Shown: in pieces, positions 27,322 to 38,400 of the stretch
How positions within the stretch are numbered: the first letter of the stretch is position 1
Layout: each line of letters starts with the position of its first letter
Assembly (NCBI RefSeq): GCF_963675165.1
Contig: NC_087379.1
Coordinates: 8,090,339-8,154,338 of the forward strand
From: Halichondria panicea
Taxonomy: Eukaryota > Porifera > Demospongiae > Suberitida > Halichondriidae
DNA length: 64,000 nt
Direction: 5' to 3'
Position numbers and translations under genes: made by a program
The notes under the pieces: model-generated
What the model was told of the DNA's origin: nothing
The model's input: only the letters and a program-made list of their open reading frames with translations
Database searches by the model: none

Positions 27322-28350
27322 TCATTCAATGCTACACTTGTGTATCTGAAACAGAAGTGTGTTGTCTAACAAATAGTTGGGTTTTAGTTCAGATTGCTTG
27401 ATGAACTTATATATTCCCCAACCCAATTCTGCCCTATCTCTGTCAGTTACTCTGTCATCAGTCTTGCTATCCGTCCAGTAATTGTAATCAATTATTTGAT
27501 CCCAGTGATCTTCTCCACGGAGCTGATCTATTAGTCTGACGGATATATTGCCTCGAAACGGCCAATTCAAAGAATCGTCAAACTCTCCTCTCATGAAGTG
27601 CACAAACACAGAGATGTGTGTTCTTTCACCAGTGCGCCAGCCGCTAGCACGCACACCGAGACAGATCTTGTAGCCGTGATGGTGGGTGTAGACTGGAGGG
27701 GACCACCATTTAGTATAATTAGCCTTGTACTGCTTAAAGTCGATCATTTTGAGAACTGGTAATCCTTTAAAAGTATAATTCTCCTTGTACTGATCATTGG
27801 TTATTTTGAGGTTAGGGGTTGGTACTCTATATGGAGGTACTGTATATGGAGGTACTGTATATGGAATCGATTGATCTTCATTGCACGGTATCCAATAAAC
27901 GATGCCAATGGCTAGTGTGACTACTAATATGACTGCAACCGTTGAAATGAAATAGTAGCTTTGTTTTTCTTTTCTCTCCTCTGGCCTTGGTGGTCTGTTG
28001 GCAACATAATGGGCCACCTTTCTAGTAATTTCTTCTCTCCTAAGCTTCAATAAGATAATGAGAAGGTTCTTGAATGTAGCCTCATGTCGGCATTTCTTTA
28101 TCCATTTTCTTAGAGCTTCTTTATTTGCTGCTTCTGTACTTTCGAAATTCCGTAATCTTCTGACATCTTCCTTATCTGCATTAGAGAGCTCAAACTGGTC
28201 ACAAAGATCATCTATACAGTTGAATAGATGGGCTATTCCAGGAAAATCAGTCTCAACAATTTCTTGGTTGACTTGCTTGTATGTTAGTCCTGTATTTATC
28301 ATCAGTGTGTCCATAGTTAGTTGTCCATTTCCTCTTTGTTGTCCTGACAT
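27322..28350 (-). CDS. Death domain / membrane span / MATH protein, copy 3
   Basis: Single exon, 342 residues, ATG at 28350. Death-domain region about 18-118 (FNCIDDLCDQFELSNADK, ALRKWIKKCRHE). Membrane span about 133-153 (FISTVAVILVVTLAIGI). Linker about 160-195 with three near-copies of YTVPPY. MATH domain about 198-340 ([49 protein letters not shown]). NYT sequons at about 191 and 211, plus an NIS, lie after the span. Very close to copy 1 over the whole gene and both flanks, so it arose from a recent duplication or gene conversion. No intron is needed: the ORF is complete. Confidence 0.85.
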   Translation of the reverse strand: MSGQQRGNGQLTMDTLMINTGLTYKQVNQEIVETDFPGIAHLFNCIDDLCDQFELSNADKEDVRRLRNFESTEAANKEALRKWIKKCRHEATFKNLLIILLKLRREEITRKVAHYVANRPPRPEERKEKQSYYFISTVAVILVVTLAIGIVYWIPCNEDQSIPYTVPPYTVPPYRVPTPNLKITNDQYKENYTFKGLPVLKMIDFKQYKANYTKWWSPPVYTHHHGYKICLGVRASGWRTGERTHISVFVHFMRGEFDDSLNWPFRGNISVRLIDQLRGEDHWDQIIDYNYWTDSKTDDRVTDRDRAELGWGIYKFIKQSELKPNYLLDNTLLFQIHKCSIE

Positions 28351-28622
28351 CTCTGACCCTCAAGTTAGGAACTAGCTACATGTATAGCTAGTACTAAAAC
28401 TAATGCTTTCTTGTGTGGGTGAGTCACACAGGTATGTGTTGACTAAGTGGTATTTGTGTCTTATGTTACTTTAGAACTACTAGGATGTATAGGGCTGCAT
28501 GGATCAGATGGAAAAGAAAAATGTAGGGGAGGCAAAGCCCCTGCCGCGTATGCATATATAAACTAGGGGTGACATGCTCCCCCAGAAAAGTTGTAACAGT
28601 ATGTCCTTTCTCTCCACTATAG

Positions 28623-28690
28623 TGTCCTGTTGTCCAATGCCAACCTGACTCTGGCTAGAGGGAGGAGGTACGGATTAGTAGGACGAAATG
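28623..28690 (+). pseudogene. Extra copy of ABCF3 exon 6 (unit 3)
   Basis: 68 bases, matching 31927-31994 in length and splice borders. It is followed by the same intron start (GGGGTTGTCTCCATGG) as units 1, 2 and 4. Confidence 0.85.
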
Positions 28691-28806
28691 GTGAGGGGTT
28701 GTCTCCATGGTAATGAATACTATAAGCAAATGGAAGCCTGGCTGCACTAAATTCCAAATCTCAATTTTGTTATCCAGCCAGTTATGACCACCATGTGAAT
28801 ACTGCC

Positions 28807-28814
<8 letters not shown>

Positions 28815-28863
<49 letters not shown>

Positions 28864-28882
28864 TGTGTGTGTGTGTGTGTGT
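28815..28882. repeat. (GT)n microsatellite
   Basis: Almost pure GT dinucleotide between the unit 3 relic and the FTSJ1 relic. Confidence 0.95.
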
Positions 28883-28973
28883 GCATCCTTTGTGCTTCAA
28901 GTGTAGAACCATTTCCATGTACTTGATCTCATGCAGTACACAATGTAACTTTAGTTTTATTTCCCCTGTACAG

Positions 28974-29135
28974 AGTGCAGAGGATGGTTGCTATGAGCCC
29001 CTGGCTCCTAATCAGTCCCCAATCAACCCTCCCTACAAGACTGCCTGTGAGCTCAAGAAAGGAAGCCATGTCTCTCAGCCAGGGAGGACTACCGCCATTA
29101 TGAACTCTGATCCTACACCTGTAGCACGCCTATAA
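28974..29135 (+). pseudogene. Duplicate of the last FTSJ1 exon
   Basis: Matches 14932-15087 ([30 protein letters not shown]) with the preceding CCCCTGTACAG acceptor. Homology continues about 25 bases past the stop. It has a 3-base insertion and a different last few codons. It lies 270 bases before the ABCF3 start. No other FTSJ1 exon is nearby, so it is a stranded duplication end. Confidence 0.9.
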
Positions 29136-29405
29136 GTATGTGTGGACACTCAAACTGATTTGTATAATAATACCTGGTACTGTATCTGTTGTTGTTTCAT
29201 TGACGTCCAAAACATGCCTACAAAAAGAATCGATGGCCGTGAAACAATCTGCTCTGTTTGATGCATTAATAATTATTGGCTCCTACTAGTTGGCATTGTT
29301 GTCCTCTGGTTCCATGGTTGCTTAGTGGTGGAGGATGGTCTATAGAGACTAGTGCATGCAACGACCCGCTCCCAGTCCCCACGAGATTAGAACAGCTAGC
29401 TATAC

Positions 29406-32400
29406 ATGATGAGTAGCACTGTAGGATCATTCCTGAGGAGAGAGTGCCCCGGGCTAGAAGATGAAATATTCCAGTATATATGTGGTGAGGCATATTCATG
29501 AGAGATGAGACCATGATGTTATTCATTGCTCTGATATAAACAGGAGTACTAGACAGTCCGGATGATTTCCAGAGTGTTGATGATGTTCACGAAGCCGTGG
29601 GTGAGGTATTATCTGAGTCGACCAATGGGGACGGAGCACACACACTCTGCTCTCGGCTTTACTCCATTCTGATTGGTCAACACAAGCCGAGTGACAAACG
29701 GGTGACGATGACATCGACAGTTGATAGAGGAAAGAAATTATTGGAAGCTCCTGTAAACTTGTCCACAAAGTTGAAGGATCAAGGTGTGTGTGCGTGGCTA
29801 ACTCGTGTAGTAGTCTGGCTGCCACACCGTTGTTAATGTATATGGGTGGTCTCTGTTATTGGTATGTAGGGTAACTCGGGTGTGTATGCTAGACTAACGA
29901 TGCGTTCACTTGCAGGTGATGAGGTCTCTGCAATGAACTCCATTTGGATGATGCCAGATAATGGCAGAGCTGTGAGTGAATTACTGTACATTGTCAATTT
30001 TTCTGCTAATTTGGCTCATTTTCAAAGGTTTTTACCAGCAATATTTTCTAGTAATACGGTATATACAGACCTCACTGTATGTATCTGTGTACTAGCCTCC
30101 GTGTTGCTATGGTGAACTACAGGTATGTTTCTTCATTGCAGGCAGTGAATCAGAAGAAACTGGAGAAAGTCGACGCTAAACTGAAAGTGAAATTGGAAAA
30201 GAAGGCACAGAAAGATCAACTCTCGTCAGCAGCTGCTGCTGAAAAAGGGTGAGCCAGGATCATTGTAACTATGGACCATTATCTGGTGGGCATTTGCAGT
30301 CACACTGGTCGGTGGTGGTTGGTACTAACCACCTCTAGACTACATGTAGACAAAAAATAACCACCTCTTAGGCAGGCTTAGTTTACTACATAAAAGAGGC
30401 AACTTTGTGTACTGAATTGTGATAGAGGATTGAAAATTGCCATCACTTCACGAATAGTCTGAGCTCATCACTGTACACAGTGTAATAACACGGTTGCCCT
30501 GATTACTGCACACTTGACTACAGCTGCTTGTATACACACAGGTTAGTGTTGAGTGGACCTACTACCAACCAAGTGGTGAGCAAGGCGGTGGAGGGAGGCA
30601 CTGGGGGCACTGTCACTGACATCAAGATTGAAAACTTTGATATTGCATTTGGAAACCAGTAAGTTCTATCTAAGTACAAAAGAATAATTATGTCATACAC
30701 TATACTTACTATACTAGTACGAAGTTATGTATCTGAAACTTGAGTGTGTTGTCTAATAAACTAACTAGACCAGTAAGTTCACAAAAGAAAGATTCATAAT
30801 TTTATCATTCAATACTATACTTGTGTATCTGAAACAGAAGCGTGTTGTATAACAAATAGTTGGGTTTTAGTTCAGAATGCTTGATCAAAATTGGGTTTCC
30901 CAGTCCAAGTGTGGCCTCTTCTTCCTCAACCACTCTGTCAGAGTACATACTTTCAACCGTGTTATTATATATAACTGTATGCTCCACATGATCTTCTCCA
31001 TGGAGCTGATCTATTAGTCTGAAATGTATAGTTCCTCGAAACGGCCATTTTAAAGAATCATCAAACTCTCCTCTAATGAAGAATATACCCGCTCCAACGT
31101 GTCTTCCTTTGCCTGGATATCCATTGGGATACACACCCAAAATTATCTTGTAGCCCCTGTGATGGGTGTAGACTGGAGGGGAGCGCCATACAGTGTCATT
31201 CTCCTTGTACTGCTCAAACTTGGTCATCTTGAAAATTGGGGTTGGTAGTCTAATTGAGTGGTCTTCAATGCACGGAGCCAGTACCCAAAGAGCCAGACCT
31301 GTGGCTAGTATGACAACACCTGCTGAAATGAAATACTGGTAATAGCAAAAATCCTTCTTCTCCTCCTTCGGCCTTGGTTGCTCATTTGTTGCTCCTCTGT
31401 TGGAAATGTATTCAGCCACGTCTTTAGCCACACCTCCTTTCTTAATGTCCAATAATATGATAAGCAGGTTCTTGAATGTAGCCATATAAGGGAATCGATT
31501 TCTCCAGTATTCTAGAGCTTTTTTAGTCGAATTTTTTGTACTTCTATGCTGTAGTCTTTTGACATCTGTTTTTTCTGGAGGAGAGAGCCCAAACTGCTCA
31601 CAAAGGTCGTCTATATTGTCAAATAGGTCGGCTATTTTAGACAAATCCTTCTCAGCAATTTCTTGGTTCACTTGCTCGTCTGTTAGTCCTGTATTTGTCA
31701 TCAGTTTGTCGATTGTTAGTTCTCCATATTCTTTTTGTTCTGACATATCTGGCCCTCAAGTTAGGAACTAGCTACATGTACTAAATGCTTTCTTGTGGGG
31801 GGGTCTGACAAAGTGGGTGTTTTTGTTATTGTGAATTCATTGGGAGCACATGAGAGACAGTAACAGTACATGTTCAATATTCATGATGTACCCACTAACA
31901 GTATGTCCTCCCTCTCTCCACTATAGTGTCCTGTTGTCCAATGCCAACCTGACTCTGGCTAGAGGAAGGAGGTACGGATTAGTAGGACGAAATGGTGAGG
32001 GGCTGTCTCCATAGTCTATAAGCAACTATTTTTATAGTGTCATACTTTCCAGAACAAAATAACCATGAGGCTAGCATACCTGTAGTGTTACATGTGTGTC
32101 TCTCCCCTGCCCTAACCACACCCCTCACACACGTGCAGGTGTTGGCAAGTCCACCCTCCTCCGCTCTATGGCGTGTCGTGAGCTGCGTCTACCAGCTGGT
32201 GTGAGTGTACTACACGTGGAGCAAGAGGTCACCGGGGACAACACACTAGCACTGGATAGTGTACTCGAGTGTGACACTGAGAGAGTGCAGCTGCTCGCTA
32301 GAGAGGGGGAGCTACTGGCCTCAGGGGACAAGGACACAGCAGCAGGCAGGTCTGTGTACCCCAGGGAGGGGGGTGTTTTAAGTATAGTAATCCACACACA

Positions 32401-35400
32401 ATAATGAAAAAAAAATTGATAGTTCCAGTGTTTAGCTTAGTGTGTACTGTACTGTGTGTTTGACTGCTAGTGAGCATTCGTATGATTATGGTTTGTGTGT
32501 ATATTTTCAGTACTTTCATCTGCCCCTCCCTCTGTATGTGTAGCGCTTCTGATGAGCTGGCTGAGGTATACCTTCGACTACAGGAGATAGACGCTGACAA
32601 AGCACCAGCAAGGTAACTGTACCCAGTAGATCAAGTACCATCTTACACACTGTGCTCACTCACTCACAGAGCTGGCTGTATTCTGGCTGGTCTGGGGTTC
32701 ACTCCGGAGATGCAAGGAATGCAGACAAGGTGAGGGGGAGTGGCTAGTGGGTGTGGTCATTATGTGAGCTGGCCCCACCCATTTTATACAGAGAGTTTTC
32801 CGGAGGATGGAGAATGAGATTAGCACTGGCTAGGACACTGTTTGCAAGGTAAGCAGTTTTTGAGAGACGAAAGTGCTGAAATTTATTGGTAATTTGTGTT
32901 TCTGCAGACCTGACGTTCTTCTGCTCGATGGTAAGATACTTTATCAGCACTAGAGTTATTGACTATTCACTGTCTCTCTTGATACAGAGCCTACTAACAT
33001 GTTGGACATCAAGGCCATCATGTGGCTGCAAGACTTCCTCCAGGTGAGCTAGTTCCAGCGGGGGGGGGGGCTGTTATCCCGTCCATGTTGTTCACGGTTC
33101 ACTATGCCCACCCACACACCCATTCATGTCCAATCATGTCCAACAACACCATCGTAATATATTTATATAGTGTACATACATATGAACTACTATACCCCCC
33201 TACTATACCCCCCTACTATACCCCCCTACTATCCTCCGCTACTATACCCCCCTACTATCCTCCGCTACTATCCTCCGCTACTATCCTCCGCTACTATCCT
33301 CCCCTACTATCCTCCGCTACTATACCCCCCTACTATCCTCCGCTACTATACCCCCCTACTATCCTCTCCTACTATACCCCCCTACTATACCCCCCCTACT
33401 ATACCCCCCTACTATACCCCCCTACTATACCCCCCTACTATCCTCTCCTACTATACCCCCCTACTATACCCCCCCTACTATACCCCCCTACTATACCCCC
33501 CTACTATCCTCTGCTACTATACCCCCCCCTACTATACCCCCCTACTATCCTCCGCTACAATCCTCCGCTACTATGTTCCCCCTCACAGACGTGGCCGTCC
33601 ACCCTCCTGACAGTGTCCCATGACCGAGTGTTTCTGACTGACGTGTGCACTGACATCATCCACCTCCACTCCAGGGCTCTCACCTACTACAAAGGAAACT
33701 ATGAGGTGGGGTGTGGTCTATGGTGTGTGGGTGTGGTCTATGAGGTGGAGGGTCTGTCATTCATTATGGGAGATATTTTTGAACATGTGTTTGTGCTAAC
33801 TGTTCTGTGCGTGCTTAGAAAGATCCCAAAACGATTTGATCTCAGACGCACTGGCTGACCATACCATATGCTATATGCTCCGCCACTTGTGTTAATTGCA
33901 TAGAAGTTGGAGTGGACAGCTGTTATTAATTAGTTCACACATGTGTGCTTTAGCGTACTATGGTTTGTAACAGCTGATTGTTGTGGTTCCACAGGTGTTC
34001 ATGTCTACAAAGACAGAGCGACTAAAGAACCAGCAACGAGAATATGAATCACAAATGCAGTATCGGCAACATCTACAGGTACGCCCCCACACACACACCA
34101 CACACTCCTCACACCCCTCACACACCTCACAGGAGTTCATTGACCGCTGGAGATACAACGCCAAGAGATCCAGTCAAGCTCAGATGAGAATAAAGATACT
34201 AGAGAAGCTACCAATCCTCACTCCAGTGGTTGGAGATGGAGAGGTGGTCTTACGCTTCCCTGACGTTGACAAACTGTCCCCTCCCATACTACAACTCACT
34301 GAGGTGTGAAACTGCTACTAAAATGTTGTCCAACTACTCGCATTCATTATTAATTTATACGCACATACATCATACACGTTTGTAATGAACATCTTTCAGC
34401 AGCCATAACTGATAATCCAATTTCAAAAATGTTATGATTTTCTGAAAGCTTACGAAAATACCTTTCAAATGGTGTGTTTCAATTCAAAATTTCGTTGGGG
34501 CCCTAATTTGTCATTTTTCGGCTTTGGACCATGGGCTATTTATTATCCATGGTATGGCCAAATTGACATCGCTCGAATATTAACTTTAATGACACCATTT
34601 GAAAGGTCTCTTTTTAAGCTTTCGGAAAATCAATTGCAATTGGATCTACGGAAGTCAAGTTATGGCAGCTGAAAAAGTGTCCAAACCATTGATTTAACGG
34701 CCGTTGATGGTGATATAACTGAAGATCTTTCAGCAGCCACAACTTTTGTTCTGATGATCCAATTTCAAAAATGTTATGATTTTCTGAAAGCTTACGAAAA
34801 TACCTTTCAAATGGTGTGTTTCAATCAAAAATTTCGTTGGGGCCCTAATTTGTCATTTTTCGGCCTTGGACCATGGGCTATTATTCATTGTATGGCCAAA
34901 TTGACATCGCTCGAATATTAACTTTAATGACACCATTTGAAAGGTCTCTTTTTAAGCTTTCGGAAAATCAAAAAATTATTGCAATTGGATCTACGGAAGT
35001 CAAGTTATGGCAGCTGAATGAGTCTCCAAACCATTGTTAGTGGTGGTGTAGTTGAAGATCTTTCAGCAGCCATAATTTAGTCACCCTTTGTGCAAGTTGC
35101 AGTGTGCCTTCAGCCCCTCCCCCTCCCCGTCTCTTTAGGTTGTGTTCGGCTACTCCAGTGACCGTGTGTTGTTCAAGCAGCTCAATATCAACGCAGACAT
35201 GGAGTCACGTATAGCAATGGTAGGTCTGTAGTGTGTGTGTGGGTGTGTGTGTGTGTGTAGGTATCGGAAAAACAAATAATTTCCCAGGGGCCAATGTTTT
35301 CGCGGATTTCACCAAGCTGCAAAAATATGATTCTATATACAAGTCCGCTAAAAAACGTACACACAAAATTGGCCATTTTTTCTAGACCTTCGAAAATTAC

Positions 35401-38400
35401 CCACTATATACAGTATATTCCATTCAGCATGGTGGTGCATGTGATTACATTGGTTCTCTGCATATGACACAGGTTGGTGAGAACGGAGCTGGTAAGTCAA
35501 CTCTTGTCAAGCTACTCACTGGTGAACTAAGTCCACAAGATGGCTACAGAAGTGCGCACAGGTTAGTCTGTGTTGTGCAGCTTGATGAGTTGTTGTTCAT
35601 CACGTGTCTTCTCTCCCAGAAACCTGAAGATAGCTTACTTTAGTCAGCATCACGTTGACCAGCTTGTGATGGAGTCCACACCACTGCATTTCATACAGGC
35701 AAAGTTCCCAGGTACGTATATACGTACATAATTATAACACACACGATATTGCAATAATTATTCATTGTTGGTCTCCCTTGCAGGCATGAAGGATGAAGAG
35801 TATCGATCGTACCTTGGCTCATTCGGAGTGACGGGAGAGCTAGCATTGAGACCCATAGCCTCACTATCTGGAGGACAGAAGAGCAGACTAGCCTTCGCCC
35901 TCATGGCCATGCCGAGGTATAGTACTTCATTTATCCTTAGATATATGTTGGTCTAGTGGCTAACTTTGAGAGGCCATAACTTATGTTAGAACGTTCCATT
36001 TCAAAACTAAAAGATGTATTTAGAAGCTGTTTGGTGGTTCTATACAATAATTATGGTGCGCTTGATCAACAATTATTTCGGGCCTAAATTGTCCATGCGT
36101 GCGTAGGCTATGTGAGTTTTCCAAATCAGGCCTTTTTTCTTAGCTAAGTTTGAGAGACCATAACTTGTGTTGCAAACGTCTGATTTCCAATTGGATTTAG
36201 TAGCTCGATCTTTAGTGCTAAAATATAGTGTGCTTAGATTAGTATTTGCTTTCGCGCGCCCACATATTCTGTTTTTTAGAAAAATGCGTAATACAATCTA
36301 ATAGATGTGGGATCGTCTTTTTCTTTCCATGCAGACCCAATTTCTTGATAATGGACGAGCCTACTAACCACCTCGATATGGAGACAGTGGACGCACTCGC
36401 TAAAGCCTTGGAGAGATTCAAGGTAATTGCAAGGGCGTATAAAAGAAGAGAGGGCATGCAACTCCACTATCAGTACACGTAGCTAGCAGAGTTCAAACGT
36501 GGGCGAAGGAATGTGTGCATTTGCATGAAGTGCTAAAAATAGAAATTTCATTTCATGCACTGTCATGCACATTCATCCGCCCACGTTTGAACTCTGCTCA
36601 TATAGGAGTTGCATGCCCTCTCTTCTTTTATACGCCCTTGGTAATTGTAATTGTATGTGCTAGTGCTAGACCCTTGCTGTGTACAGGAGCCCATAAATAA
36701 GAGGAAGAGCGGCTAACCTCAACGTATACTCGGGGATCATGTTTCGTAATTGCCTGTTTCCTTTTATGGAAGCAACTAAGTGCTTGCAAACCGCAGCCCT
36801 GTATTTGGTTTGCATAGTAAAACCACAATTATTCAGTCAGCATGGATATCGTATATCATAACTAAGAGGCTCTGGCTAACTTCTTTCAGACTTCAGCTTG
36901 TATCAATTCTTTCCCTGTAACTACTGTTGTCCATAACAACAAGTACAGAGCCAAGGATTGATACAATAACCTAGAGCACTGAAGTGCTAACCCTCAGCTG
37001 TTGACATGAATAAATAGATCTATAAAAACCAGAGTAGTAAAGAAGCAACAAAACTTACAATTATACTTTTAATAGAGACCGGTAAAGGATCACTTCACCT
37101 GCAAATAATTATGTAGATCTACTACCTCGAATGAAGGTCGCGTGTAGAGCATAAGCAACGTACAAGTTTAAGCTTTTTACTCGCTTTTATACGACAACGA
37201 AGCTTTAACATTGAAATCTGCCACTATTTAAACTACTGTGTGAAAGCTATCCATACTATAAACGCAGTGCTATAATGGCACCCAGGTGAATAGATCGCAA
37301 ATTACAAACGAACAAACAGGACAAACCAACCGACTACTATACCCGTAGCCGCCCACGTACCTCGGGTAATTATAACCCAAGTACTTGTATGAAATAAGTC
37401 AGCCTACTAGTTAGCATGCATACAGAGGATTTCAAGTTGGTTGGCAGAAGTTAAAAGTTGTACATGTAGTGCATGACCGCACACTCTTCCTACTAATGCA
37501 ATTAGTGGTCATGGTTGACTGCACTTCAACTTTTAACTTCTGCAAACCTGAAATCTTCTGTGTAATGAACTCATAACTGACTACCGTAAAAGTGGTTTTG
37601 TTATGTTTCTGGACAACTGTTGTGCAAACCACTGTACGTGTATGGATTCAACCACTTAGTGAATTAAATGGTCATAAACCACATACAAAACGTGATCCCC
37701 GTAGTCAGCCGTTCCTTCTCATATTTATGGGCTCCTGCTGTTTATATTATGTGTGTGTGAGTGGTTAATAGGGGCTTTGGTGTACAATATTCGTTATGCA
37801 CAATTACCTAACTGGGTAGCTACCGCACCTGCATTGATCAAAGGATTCCTCCAGTGCATGGAAGCATACAAGAGTTCATAAATACATAACCATGGCAACA
37901 ACATTATATTGCATTATAATCACTGGTTTCCATGGTTATGCAGGATACAAATATCTAATCTTTGCCTGGTAGACTACTGGCATACTACATCAAAGGCTTT
38001 ATGGAGTATGATATTTCCAGTGTATACGTGCAGTTGATAGCTGATATGATAGCTGATAGCTGATTGATAGCTGATATCCGTATCATACGTGTGTGGTGCT
38101 TTAGATAAACTCTTGGATGTCACCCAAGAGTTTATCTAAAGCACCACCCACACCCTTGGATTTGCATCTAGGCCTTGCCCAATTATGCTAGCATAATTTT
38201 GAGACTAATAGGTAACCCAGCCTGGAGCATTGAGCATTATGCCAGCCTAATAGCATAATAGGCAGCTAACAGTTGACCTTTAAACTTTATTCTGTGATCT
38301 TTAATGAATACCAATATAGTTCCTTAGAAGACTATATAGAAGCTTCTGTATAATGTTGCAATAATGATTAATAAAGAACCTGTGTGAATCTAATATGACA

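Noticed and set aside
24415..28690. ABCF3-like exons as a second functional ABCF3 gene
   Set aside because: Only exons 5 and 6 are present, several are frameshifted, and none of the other 19 exons occurs before 29406.
33022..33858. 278-residue Pro/Tyr-rich open frame
   Set aside because: It is the 13-base minisatellite in an ABCF3 intron. The flanking exons join in frame without it.
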